Assembly: GCF_965661665.1 (NCBI RefSeq)
Contig: NZ_CBFIEO010000005.1
Location: forward strand, 62,001-126,000
Origin: Cognatiyoonia sp965661665
Lineage (GTDB): Bacteria; Pseudomonadota; Alphaproteobacteria; Rhodobacterales; Rhodobacteraceae
DNA length: 64,000 nt
Reading direction: 5' to 3'
The position numbers and the translations under genes were made by a program. The notes under the pieces were generated by a model. That model saw nothing but the letters and a program-made list of their open reading frames with translations. It made no database searches and was not told the DNA's origin. Below, in pieces: positions 49,967 to 58,712 of this stretch. Positions within the stretch are counted from its first letter, which is position 1; each line of letters opens with the position of its first letter.

Positions 49967-52198
49967 ATGGTTGAGTCGAGCAAGATCTTCACAGTGTCCT
50001 ACGGGACGTTTTCTTGCACCCTTGAAGGGTTTGAGGATTCCCACTCCACGATGAAAGCGATTGCGGAATACTTCCTCGACCTTGCAGAGCGGGACCTTTA
50101 TTTCGGTGCGGAGCCTCCAACACCAGACGCTGAGATGATCACTCGTATTGCCAAACGTGAGATCGAGCGCCGCGTTGAAGCGCGCTCTAATGAAAATGGT
50201 ATCGTCCTGCGCGCCGCAGAAGCCGCGGCAAGTGACGCGCTCGACATGAAGTCTGACGATCAGACGGCCGAGGATGACGTCCAGTCAGATGACGTCGAAG
50301 AAGAAGCTGCCTAAGACGCACCGTCCAGTACCACCCTCGAGGATATTGCGCCAGAACAGCTGGAGCGTCAGACAACACATACCGACCCCTCCAGCGTCGC
50401 TGCAAAGCTCCAGCGCATTCGCGCAGTCGTTGGCGGCAACGACAGCGCTGCGTTCTTCAGCAACCCGTCTGAGGAAGAGAATGCACCCGAGGCGTTCACC
50501 TTCGACGCTGGCAAATCCGCAGAGTTCGAAGACGAAGCGGAACCTGAGGCCGAAGAAGAATTCGTAGCTGAAGAGGAAGAAACTGTCGAAGAAGAGGTGG
50601 TCAACGACGAGGCCGTCGAAGAAGAGGCCTCCGAAGAAGAAGTCGCTGAAGACGAGGCGACCCAAGAAGAATTCTTCGCCGACATGACGGAGGAAGACGA
50701 AGCCTAGGAAGAATTCGAAGCAGAAGCGGACGTCGCGGAAGCTTCGAAAGAAGACGATGCAGACGACCTGAACGCAGCTGACGCGCTCGCCTCTATCATG
50801 GCGACAACAGCCAAATCAGATGACCAAACGGTCGAAGCTGATGCGGGTGACATGTCCGACGCGGAAGAGTTTTTCGCCGATACCACTGTAGTAGAGGTTG
50901 CTGAAGACGCGGCAGAAGACGATGCCGACAACAAGACCTTCTCTGACATTGACACGGATCTGATTGCTTCCATTGCCACTGAAAGCGAGCAGACCGAAGA
51001 GACTGCTGAAGCTGAAGAAGTCGAAGAAAAGAAACCGTCGCTGACGGCCCGCATCCTGCGCTTTGGTCGCAAAAAAGCGCCTGTAGTTGAAGAACCTGTT
51101 GAAGAGCCAAAAGACGACATCAAGCTCGACGACGTGATCTCAGCGATTGAAGGCGAGGCGGAAGAAGGTGGCACCGCGTCCGACGACGAAGGCTTCAGCC
51201 TTGCCGATATGGATGGTGCTGACGATCTGACAGACTACGAAGACGTCGCAGCTGCCGCACTCGATCCAGAGGATGAAGCGAAACTGATGGCTGACCTCGC
51301 TACTGTTGAAGACGAGTTCGCAGCGGACTCCGAAGAATTCACCGCTGAAATGTCTGCTGACTTGGATGAAACGGCTGAGGAGATCGAAGTCGTTGCCAAG
51401 GCGGACTATGTTCTGATCCTTGAGCAATAAGTTGCCGTTGTCGCGGACGACGCCGACGCAACCGAAGTAAAAGAAGAAGCGGAAACTGGCGAGGCGTCCG
51501 CCCCTGCACGACATGCTGAACCTGGCACGCATCGTCTGCCTGAAAACGACCACGCCGCGATGGATCGCATTATGCAGCTAGCAGATGAGCAGATGGATGA
51601 GCCTGAAGGCAGACGTCATCGCCAAGCCATCGCGCAATTAAAAGCCACAGTCGTGGCAACAGAAGCTGCGCGTCAGTTGGGCGACACTGCCAAATCCAAC
51701 GCTGAGGAGCAGGAAGAAAATCGTAAGAACTTTGACGACGTGGTGCGTCCACGCCGCGCTGACCGTCTGCCACGCGCCGAAATCCGGACAGAGCGTCCGC
51801 GCCCAGCGCCTTTGAAACTCGTCGCATCCCAGCGCATCGACGAAGATAGCGCTGCAGGTGAGGCCGTTGCCTCACGTCGCGTCGCAACATCCTCAGCCGA
51901 TGAAGCTGCAAATGCAGAAAGCATTGCAGCCTAAGCCGATGAGGTTGGCGCAACTGAGTTGTCAGACCTGCTCGAAGCTGCAGCGGCCTACTGCGCAGAT
52001 GTTGAAGGGCAGGAAGACTTTTCCCGCCCTCAGATCATGAAGAAGGATCAGGTGTCCTCCAAAGAAGAGTTCAGCCGCGAAGATAGCCTGCGCTCCTTCG
52101 GCACGCTGCTCCGCGAGGGCTGCATCAGCAAGTTCCGCAACGGCCGCTTCCAAATTACAGAGCAGACACGCTTCCGCCCCAAACAAAAAGTGGGCTAA
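49967..52198 (+). pseudogene. Long acidic protein frame interrupted by four in-frame stop codons
   Basis: From ATG 49967 a single frame runs 2.2 kb without any frameshift to TAA 52198, but contains TAA 50312, TAG 50705, TAA 51428 and TAA 51932. Conserved ends remain. The N-terminus is KIFTVSYGTFSCTLEGFEDS with AIAEYFLDLAERDLYFGAE. A central segment is VAAKLQRIRAVVGGNDSAAFF. The C-terminus is ELSDLLEAAAAYCADVEGQEDFSRPQI with FSREDSLRSFGTLLREG and FQITEQTRFRP. Between them lie Glu/Asp-rich repeats and a basic patch (LTARILRFGRKK). It resembles a conserved roseobacter protein of unknown function. Each open piece taken alone lacks its own ribosome site. Confidence 0.85.
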
Positions 52199-52217
52199 CT
52201 GCAATCACAGAAAAAAG

Positions 52218-52246
52218 AAAAGGCGGTCTGCTTTGACCGCCTTTTT
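52218..52246 (+). terminator. Rho-independent terminator after the acidic gene
   Basis: AAAAGGCGGTC/GACCGCCTTTT (11 bp, TGCTTT loop) with T-runs on the plus strand and A-runs on the other side, so it can serve both this gene and the convergent DUF2842 gene. Confidence 0.9.
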
Positions 52247-52462
52247 CTATGCGCCCTCGTCCGGGTCCGGCTGTCCGATGCCCTTAAACACCCATTTCAG
52301 CGGGAAAACCCATCCGATGCCAAGCGCAACATAGAGGAAGAATTCAACCACCAGCTGGAACCGCGGTGCCGTGCTCATCACCGTCACCGCCAACATCACG
52401 TAGGCTGGCACGCCGACCACAAGGATCAGCAGCGACAGGCGTTTGCGGCCCTTATAGGTCAT
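52247..52462 (-). CDS. DUF2842 small membrane protein
   Basis: 71 residues with two helices (LSLLILVVGVPAYVMLAVTVM and FFLYVALGIGWVFPLKWVF), basic start TYKGRKR and the conserved GIGWVFPLKWVFKGIG end. A DUF2842 member, found in alphaproteobacteria, function unknown. Follows purA after 2 bases and probably shares its transcript. Confidence 0.88.
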   Translation of the reverse strand: MTYKGRKRLSLLILVVGVPAYVMLAVTVMSTAPRFQLVVEFFLYVALGIGWVFPLKWVFKGIGQPDPDEGA

Positions 52463-52464
52463 AA

Positions 52465-53757
52465 TCAGTCTGCAAATGGGTCGGTAACAAGGACTGTGTC
52501 TTCTCTCTCGGGTGAGGTGGATACTAGCGCGACCGGGCAGTCGATCAACTCTTCAATCCGTCGCACGTACTTGATTGCTTGCGCAGGCAGATCGGCCCAA
52601 GACCGCGCACCTTCTGTGGATTCGTTCCAACCCGGCATCTCTTCATAGACCGGCGTGCAACGCGCTTGCTGGTCTGCCGCAATCGGCAAATAGTCGAGCG
52701 TTTCGCCGTCCAACTCGTACCCAACGCAAATCTTCAGCGTCTCAAAACCATCCAAAACATCCAGCTTTGTCAGCGAGATGCCATTGACCCCAGAGGTCGC
52801 ACAGGTCTGACGCACGAGAACCGCATCAAACCATCCACAGCGCCGCTTGCGGCCCGTGGTCGTGCCAAACTCATGACCGCGTTCGCCCAGACGCTGACCG
52901 TCGTCATCGTCCAACTCTGTCGGGAACGGCCCCTCACCCACGCGGGTGGTGTAGGCCTTCACAATCCCCAGTACGAAATCAATGGCACCTGGACCGATAC
53001 CTGTCCCAGTCGCCGCTTGGCCTGCAATGACGTTTGACGATGTCACGAAGGGGTAGGTTCCGAAATCAATGTCGAGCAACGCGCCCTGCGCTCCTTCAAA
53101 CAGGATGCGCTTACCAGCCTTGCGTTTTTCATTCAGCACCTTCCACACTGGTGCCGCGTACTTCAGCAGTTCCGGCGCAATCTCCGCCAACTGGTCGAGC
53201 AAGGCATCCCGATCAATCTCTTCCAAGCCCAAACCACGGCGCAGCGCATTGTGATGCAGCAACGCGCGATCGATGCGCTTTTCCAATGTCGCAGCATCCG
53301 CCAAATCAGCAACACGTATCGCGCGGCGCCCCACCTTGTCCTCATAAGCCGGACCAATCCCGCGCCCCGTTGTCCCTATTTTGGCGATAGAGTTCTGGTT
53401 CTCCCGCGCGCGGTCCAACTCTCCGTGAAACGGCAGGATGAGCGGCGTGTTTTCCGCCACCATCAAGTTCTCAGGATTGATGTCGACGCCTTGTTCGCGA
53501 ATGCCCGCAATCTCTTTCAGAAGGTTCCAAGGGTCCAGAACAACGCCATTGCCGATGACACTCAGCTTGCCCCCGCGCACAACGCCAGACGGCAGCGCAT
53601 GCAGCTTGTAGACATCCTCACCAATGACCAGCGTATGCCCCGCGTTGTGACCACCCTGAAACCGCGCTACCACATCAGCGCGTTCTGACAGCCAGTCCAC
53701 GATTTTGCCTTTGCCTTCGTCGCCCCACTGCGCGCCCACAACCACAACATTTGCCAT
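52465..53757 (-). CDS. purA: Adenylosuccinate synthetase
   Basis: 430 residues; first committed step from IMP to AMP. VVVGAQWGDEGKGKIVDWLSERADVVARFQGGHNAGHTLV holds the catalytic Asp and His. ILPFHGELDRARE, GTTGRGIGPAYEDKVGRRAIRV, LFEGAQGALLDIDFGTYPFVTSSN and GKRRCGWFDAV-like GRKRRCGWFDAVLVRQ complete the set. Monocistronic with, at most, the downstream DUF2842 gene. Confidence 0.97.
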   Translation of the reverse strand: MANVVVVGAQWGDEGKGKIVDWLSERADVVARFQGGHNAGHTLVIGEDVYKLHALPSGVVRGGKLSVIGNGVVLDPWNLLKEIAGIREQGVDINPENLMVAENTPLILPFHGELDRARENQNSIAKIGTTGRGIGPAYEDKVGRRAIRVADLADAATLEKRIDRALLHHNALRRGLGLEEIDRDALLDQLAEIAPELLKYAAPVWKVLNEKRKAGKRILFEGAQGALLDIDFGTYPFVTSSNVIAGQAATGTGIGPGAIDFVLGIVKAYTTRVGEGPFPTELDDDDGQRLGERGHEFGTTTGRKRRCGWFDAVLVRQTCATSGVNGISLTKLDVLDGFETLKICVGYELDGETLDYLPIAADQQARCTPVYEEMPGWNESTEGARSWADLPAQAIKYVRRIEELIDCPVALVSTSPEREDTVLVTDPFAD

Positions 53758-53900
53758 CCTAAAGCCCTTTCTGTGCGGAACCCCGCGCCCCTATATCGTC
53801 CTGATCCCAGCAGTGAAACCGCTAATTCCCACTTCCCCTAGACAAGTTGAGGCGTCTTTGGTCATCTCAGGCAAAATAAAAGGTTTTCGAGATATCCTTT

Positions 53901-54284
53901 TTGATCCGATTGGTTTTGGCTTTTGTGCTGGTGGCCGCCACCTACAACCCCACAGACTGAAATTTTAGCTGGGGCCTGACAAATTATGAAACGAACCTGC
54001 CCGTCACCGTGCTCCTCGGCCTCATCTTACTGGTGGACTCCATTGTTTATCCGCGCGCCACGTTCCGCTCTATCGGCCTCTTCGGGATGCTTCTGCTCCT
54101 TGCAATCATCGGCACGATCCTCTGGGTCGCATTCGACAACGGCTGGCTCGCCCTCGACAACCCAACCTTGCTAACATGGATCGGCGTTGGTGCCCTTTCA
54201 ACCGTGCTGGCCACCGGCCTCAGCTGGCCCATCGTGCGCCGGGCGATTTGAGGTCAGGCGGATGTAGATGATGTGGATGAATAG
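53901..54284 (+). pseudogene. Small roseobacter-type membrane protein with two internal TGA codons
   Basis: TTG 53901 opens IRLVLAFVLVAATYNPTD, then TGA 53958-53960, then NFSWGLTNYETNLPVTVLLGLILLVDSIVYPRATFRSIG with three more helices to WPIVRRAI, TGA 54249-54251, and GQADVDDVDE before TAG 54282-54284. All segments are in one frame and together give a four-helix protein of about 127 residues whose acidic tail matches relatives I recall. The middle ORF (from GTG 54009) alone lacks the first helix and the tail. No tryptophan or selenocysteine decoding signal is evident. Confidence 0.7.
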
Positions 54285-54396
54285 TAACTAAATCGGAGGC
54301 ATCAGCGTCCTTAAACAGAATGCCGTCTTTGCTCTTGCGAGAAAATCCCCATCCACATAGATAGACACAATCTGAACTGAGGTAAAAGAGTCTCCG

Positions 54397-54753
54397 ATGG
54401 AAAACGTTGTTCTTATCATCCACCTGATCTTGGCGTTGAGCCTGATTGGTGCTGTCTTGATGCAGCGTTCCGAAGGGGGCGGTCTTGGACTGGGCGGCGG
54501 TGGCGGCGGACCCGCAAGCAGCCGCGCAGCAGCAACAGCTTTGGGTAAGTTCACATGGCTTCTGGCGATCGGGTTCATCTGTACGTCTGTCTCTTTGACG
54601 ATCATCGGTGCGCAGAACGCCTCCAGTACATCCGTTGTGGACGGCATTGACCTACTGCCGCCAGAGGGTGAAGGCGCCACAACGCCTGATCTGGGCGACA
54701 GCCTGTTACCGCCAAGCGGGGACGATGAACCGCTGATACCGTCAGGCAACTAA
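54397..54753 (+). CDS. secG: SecG, preprotein translocase subunit
   Basis: 118 residues with two helices (VVLIIHLILALSLIGAVLMQ and FTWLLAIGFICTSVSLTII) separated by the conserved QRSEGGGLGLGGGGGG loop. The acidic C-terminal tail is longer than in E. coli, as is common in alphaproteobacteria. SecG assists SecYE in protein export. Followed by pyrG in the same direction; the secG-pyrG order is standard in this group. Confidence 0.93.
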   Translation: MENVVLIIHLILALSLIGAVLMQRSEGGGLGLGGGGGGPASSRAAATALGKFTWLLAIGFICTSVSLTIIGAQNASSTSVVDGIDLLPPEGEGATTPDLGDSLLPPSGDDEPLIPSGN

Positions 54754-54853
54754 GCACCTCTAATTCCTACAACTTCTGGGATATAGAAAATTTTTTGCCA
54801 CATCATCTAGCGTTGCGGGTTGATTAGGCGACCCGAATCCACCTATCCTTAAA

Positions 54854-54912
54854 CCCCGTGATGATGCGAATGGCTACGTTCGGGATTCCGCCAAAAACAA
54901 AACTTCACGGGG
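54854..54912 (+). promoter_or_regulatory. Leader pairing that can cover the pyrG ribosome site
   Basis: CCCCGTGA (54854-54861) is perfectly complementary to TCACGGGG (54905-54912). The second arm contains the G-rich ribosome site just before the pyrG GTG. The pairing could lower translation or set a switch. Chance occurrence is possible. Confidence 0.35.
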
Positions 54913-54921
54913 GTGCCGGCA

Positions 54922-56565
54922 GTGGCGCGTTTTATCTTTATTACTGGCGGTGTTGTATCCTCACTGGGGAAAGGTCTTGCGTCGGCCGCTCTTGGGTCAT
55001 TGTTGCAAGCGCGGGGCTATTCCGTGCGCCTGCGCAAACTTGATCCCTACCTCAACGTCGACCCCGGAACGATGTCGCCTTTTGAACACGGCGAAGTTTT
55101 TGTGACCGACGACGGGGCGGAAACCGACCTTGACCTCGGCCACTACGAGCGCTTCACCGGCGTGCCCGCCCGCAAAACAGACTCGGTCTCCTCCGGTCGC
55201 ATCTATTCTGATGTTCTGGAGAAGGAGCGCCGCGGCGACTACCTGGGCAAAACCATCCAAGTCGTCCCCCACGTCACCAACGAGATCAAAGAGTTTATTT
55301 CCATCGGTGAAGACGAAGTTGACTTCATGCTCTGCGAAATCGGCGGCACCGTTGGCGACATTGAAGGCCTGCCCTTCTTCGAGGCCATCCGCCAGTTCAC
55401 CCACGACAAACCACGCGGCCAATGCATCTTTATGCACCTGACGCTGCTGCCTTACCTCGCCGCTTCTGGCGAGTTGAAGACGAAGCCAACGCAACACTCC
55501 GTCAAAGAATTGCAGTCCATCGGCATCGCGCCAGACATCCTTGTCTGCCGCTCCGAGCAGCCGATCCCTGACAAAGAACGGGAAAAGATCGCACTCTTCT
55601 GCAATGTCCGTAAAGAAGCGGTTGTCGCCGCCTACGACCTGTCGTCGATCTACGAAGCGCCGCTCGCCTATCACGAACAAGGCCTCGATCAGGCGGTTTT
55701 GGACGCCTTTGGCATCGCGCCTGCGCCGGCGCCCAAGCTCGACATCTGGGATGATGTCTATGACCGCATCCACAACTACGACGGCGAAGTGAAAGTCGCG
55801 ATTGTAGGCAAATACATCCAGCTTGAAGACGCCTATAAGTCGATCAAAGAGGCGCTGACCCACGGCGGCATGGCCAACCGCGTGAAGGTTCAGGTAGAAT
55901 GGGTGGATGCGGAGCTTTTCGACAAAGGTGACGCCACCCCCCATCTCGAAGGATTCCACGCAATCCTTGTGCCCGGTGGCTTTGGCGAACGTGGCACAGA
56001 AGGCAAAATCAAAGCGGCGCAATTCGCCCGCGAACGCAAAATCCCCTACTTGGGCATCTGCCTTGGCATGCAGATGGCCGTGATCGAAGCTGCGCGCAAT
56101 GTGGCGGGCGTGAAAAAGGCAGGATCCGAAGAATTTGACCATGAGGCGGGCAAGAAACGGTTTGAACCCGTGGTCTACCACCTCAAGGAATGGGTACAGG
56201 GCAACCACAAGGTTGAACGCAAAGCCGACGATGACAAAGGCGGCACGATGCGTCTTGGGGCCTATGACGCGACGCTCACCGAAGGCTCCAAAGTGGCAAA
56301 GGTTTATGGCTGCACCGCCATCGAAGAACGCCATCGCCACCGCTATGAGGTCGACATCAAGTATCGCAAGAAACTGGAAGCCGCGGGTCTCAAGTTCACA
56401 GGCATGTCGCCCGATGGGCGCCTGCCGGAGATTGTGGAATGGGAGGATCACCCGTGGTTCATCGGCGTTCAGTTTCATCCCGAACTGAAATCGAAACCCT
56501 TCGCCCCGCATCCGCTGTTTGAAGGCTTCGTTCAAGCCGCGGTCGAAAATTCCAGACTGGTCTAG
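54922..56565 (+). CDS. pyrG: CTP synthase
   Basis: About 547 residues. The N-terminal amidoligase domain has RFIFITGGVVSSLGKGLASAALGSLL, YLNVDPGTMSPFEHGEVFVTDDGAETDLDLGHYERF and HLTLLPYLAASGELKTKPTQHSVKEL. The C-terminal glutaminase domain has Cys in YLGICLGMQMAVIE and the His/Glu pair in GVQFHPELKSKPF. It converts UTP to CTP. GTG 54922 (VARFIF) has a GGGGG tract 8 nt upstream; GTG 54913 is the alternative. Confidence 0.97.
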   Translation: MARFIFITGGVVSSLGKGLASAALGSLLQARGYSVRLRKLDPYLNVDPGTMSPFEHGEVFVTDDGAETDLDLGHYERFTGVPARKTDSVSSGRIYSDVLEKERRGDYLGKTIQVVPHVTNEIKEFISIGEDEVDFMLCEIGGTVGDIEGLPFFEAIRQFTHDKPRGQCIFMHLTLLPYLAASGELKTKPTQHSVKELQSIGIAPDILVCRSEQPIPDKEREKIALFCNVRKEAVVAAYDLSSIYEAPLAYHEQGLDQAVLDAFGIAPAPAPKLDIWDDVYDRIHNYDGEVKVAIVGKYIQLEDAYKSIKEALTHGGMANRVKVQVEWVDAELFDKGDATPHLEGFHAILVPGGFGERGTEGKIKAAQFARERKIPYLGICLGMQMAVIEAARNVAGVKKAGSEEFDHEAGKKRFEPVVYHLKEWVQGNHKVERKADDDKGGTMRLGAYDATLTEGSKVAKVYGCTAIEERHRHRYEVDIKYRKKLEAAGLKFTGMSPDGRLPEIVEWEDHPWFIGVQFHPELKSKPFAPHPLFEGFVQAAVENSRLV

Positions 56566-56597
56566 GAGGGCGTTGCCCCCAGGCCAAGAGGCCCTCC
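56565..56597 (+). terminator. Hairpin after pyrG
   Basis: GGAGGGC (56565-56571) pairs with GCCCTCC (56591-56597), and CTCAAAATATTTCGAG follows. A similar CAAAATA lead-in occurs at the REP-like element after hisE. It probably ends the secG-pyrG transcript. Confidence 0.45.
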
Positions 56598-56666
56598 CTC
56601 AAAATATTTCGAGCAAGAGACGCGATGTGCATTGAGATCATTGTGCCCCAGCCCTATGTCTGAGCG

Positions 56667-57098
56667 ATGTTTGGCGATTTACTTAACAGGCTGCTGATCC
56701 CTGAAAACGAAACGGTCAGCGATGATGATGCCCGGCTCGCCTTGGGGGCGCTTTTGGTGCGGATTGCACGGTCAGATGGCGACTACGCCACGGTGGAGCA
56801 AGATCAGATCAAATCCGTCTTGTCCGCGCGTTACGGCCTTGCGGACGCCACCGCCCTTCTTGGTAAATGCGAAACCTTGGAAGCCGAAGCGCCCGACACC
56901 GTGCGCTTCACCCGCGCGATCAAAGACGCGGTTGCTTATGAGGACCGCATCGGCGTCGTTGAGGATATGTGGACCATCGTTCTGGCCGATGGTGTGCGCG
57001 ACAAATACGAAAACCAACTGATGCGGCTTGTGCCACCGATGGTCGGCGTCACCGATCAGGAAAGCAACGCCGCCCGAAAACGGGTCGAAGCCCGCTGA
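56667..57098 (+). CDS. TerB-like protein (tellurite-resistance/stress family)
   Basis: 143-residue all-helical TerB domain with the acidic metal-site pattern: DDDARLALGALLVRIARSDGDYATVEQDQI and a second half FTRAIKDAVAYEDRIGVVEDMWTIVLADGVRDKYE. Cytoplasmic stress-associated domain, possibly Ca-binding; not evidence of tellurite resistance by itself, since no terC/terD is present. The TGA overlaps the next start (TGATG). Confidence 0.88.
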   Translation: MFGDLLNRLLIPENETVSDDDARLALGALLVRIARSDGDYATVEQDQIKSVLSARYGLADATALLGKCETLEAEAPDTVRFTRAIKDAVAYEDRIGVVEDMWTIVLADGVRDKYENQLMRLVPPMVGVTDQESNAARKRVEAR

Positions 57099-57838
57099 TG
57101 ATTGCCAGCCTGCCGATGTATGACCGCCCCTCCACGGCGGAGGCGTATGACAGGCTTTGGGCAGGAATCCGAGATGGGCTGATCGCGCGGGACATCCCTG
57201 CGCCGGATACTTTGAAGCGATCGATCCGCTATCGCGACACATGGGCACGCGATGATCTATTGCTGGGCCAAATCTGCGTCATGCCCCTTCAGCAAGAGTT
57301 TCGAAACGCCATCACCGTGATTGGTGCCGCGGACTACGCCATCGATGGCTGTGCTCCGGGTTTCTTTAAATCGCTCATGATCTGTCGGTCGGATGATGGG
57401 CGCTCAGCCCTTGAAGCTTTTGCTGGCGGCCAATTTGCCTGCAACGCCAAGCATTCCTTTACGGGCTATTACGCGCCGATGGAGCTTTTTGCTGAAAATG
57501 GCCTTCAGGTGACTGACCCGATCATCACCGGCTCGCATGACAATAGCCTGCGGGCGGTGGTTAGTGGCGACGCTGACTTCGCCGCGATTGACGCGCATAC
57601 ATTCGATCTACAACATCGCGATATGGCGGAAGCACGTTTGGTTAAGGTCGTAGCAGAAACAAAATCCGCCCCCGGTCAAAGTTTCATCACCACCAAAGAC
57701 CGCGACCCAGCGCCGTTCTTCACAGCATTATCAGACGCGATCGCCGGACTTTCCGCCAAAGACCAAACCATCCTCAGGTTGCGTGGGATCATCGACCTGC
57801 CCCGCGACGCCTACGACACTGCGGTTCCCTTGCGTTAA
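57098..57838 (+). CDS. PhnD-like phosphate/phosphonate binding-protein homologue, apparently cytoplasmic
   Basis: 246 residues with the type 2 periplasmic-binding fold of the PhnD family: IASLPMYDRPSTAEAYDRLWAGIRD, YAIDGCAPGFFKSLMICR, FACNAKHSFTGYYAPMELF and VSGDADFAAIDAHTFDL. There is no signal peptide, so it does not act as a normal uptake receptor. No ABC partners of the phosphonate type are adjacent. ATG 57098 is chosen from the TGATG coupling with terB. Role unknown. Confidence 0.78.
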   Translation: MIASLPMYDRPSTAEAYDRLWAGIRDGLIARDIPAPDTLKRSIRYRDTWARDDLLLGQICVMPLQQEFRNAITVIGAADYAIDGCAPGFFKSLMICRSDDGRSALEAFAGGQFACNAKHSFTGYYAPMELFAENGLQVTDPIITGSHDNSLRAVVSGDADFAAIDAHTFDLQHRDMAEARLVKVVAETKSAPGQSFITTKDRDPAPFFTALSDAIAGLSAKDQTILRLRGIIDLPRDAYDTAVPLR

Positions 57839-57918
57839 CCAGTGCCCGCCACAAAATAAATTGCATTCAGCGCCGGAATCGGGCGTAGTGATCCCGCTGC
57901 AATGGGGTAAACTGCCAT

Positions 57919-58689
57919 ATGGCCCAACCAGTTATCGAAATTCACGAGCTGCATAAGTCCTATGGGGCTTTGGAGGTTTTGAAGGGTGTCGACATATCTG
58001 CCGGCACCGGCGACGTTGTCTCCCTCATCGGCTCCTCTGGGTCTGGCAAATCCACACTTTTGCGCTGCGCCAACCTTCTGGAAGACAGTCAAAAGGGTGA
58101 CGTGATTTTTGATGGCGAACCGGTGAAATGGACCGGCAGCGGCCTCAACCGCCGCCCCGCCGACAAATCCCAAATGATCCGCATCCGCACAAACCTGTCG
58201 ATGGTGTTCCAGCAGTTTAATCTGTGGGCACATATGTCGATCCTGCAAAACGTCATGGAAGCACCCGTCACAGTGTTGGGCCGCGACAAGGAGGAGGTTG
58301 AAGTCTCCGCTCGTAAATACCTCGACAAGGTCGGCATTGGCGACAAATGCGATGTCTATCCTGCGATGCTCTCCGGTGGTCAGCAACAACGCGCCGCCAT
58401 CGCGCGCGCGCTGTGTATGGAGCCAAAAGCCCTGCTGTTCGATGAACCGACCAGCGCGCTCGACCCCGAGCTTGAACAAGAAGTTGTCAAAGTGATCAAA
58501 GACTTGGCCGCCGAAGGCCGCACCATGATCATAGTGACCCACGATATGAGGCTTGCCGCCGATGTCAGTGACCACGTGGTGTTCCTGCATCAAGGCAAGA
58601 TCGAAGAAGAAGGCACGCCAGAAGCCGTATTCAAAAATCCGCAGACCGACCGGTTGAGGGGTTTCCTCTCTGCCACGGTGGCTGCATAA
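57919..58689 (+). CDS. ATPase of a polar amino-acid type ABC transporter (HisP/OccP-like)
   Basis: 256 residues: Walker A GSSGSGKST, Q-loop region VFQQFNLWAHMSILQNVMEAPV, signature LSGGQQQRAAIARAL, Walker B LLFDEPTSALDPEL and the H-loop VTHDM. Sequence type is that of basic-amino-acid or opine importers. The binding protein follows after 23 bp, and the two permeases lie beyond a divergent oxidase gene. Confidence 0.94.
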   Translation: MAQPVIEIHELHKSYGALEVLKGVDISAGTGDVVSLIGSSGSGKSTLLRCANLLEDSQKGDVIFDGEPVKWTGSGLNRRPADKSQMIRIRTNLSMVFQQFNLWAHMSILQNVMEAPVTVLGRDKEEVEVSARKYLDKVGIGDKCDVYPAMLSGGQQQRAAIARALCMEPKALLFDEPTSALDPELEQEVVKVIKDLAAEGRTMIIVTHDMRLAADVSDHVVFLHQGKIEEEGTPEAVFKNPQTDRLRGFLSATVAA

Positions 58690-58712
58690 ATCTGACATCA
58701 AACGGGAGAACC

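Noticed and set aside
53901..54284. Selenocysteine or TGA-Trp recoding in the membrane protein
   Set aside because: No SECIS-like hairpin is evident, and other genes nearby are interrupted by TAA and TAG as well, so TGA recoding does not explain the pattern.
54997..56535. 512-codon ORF antisense to pyrG
   Set aside because: A GC-rich shadow frame of an intact, strongly conserved gene. Long antisense ORFs are expected at this codon bias.
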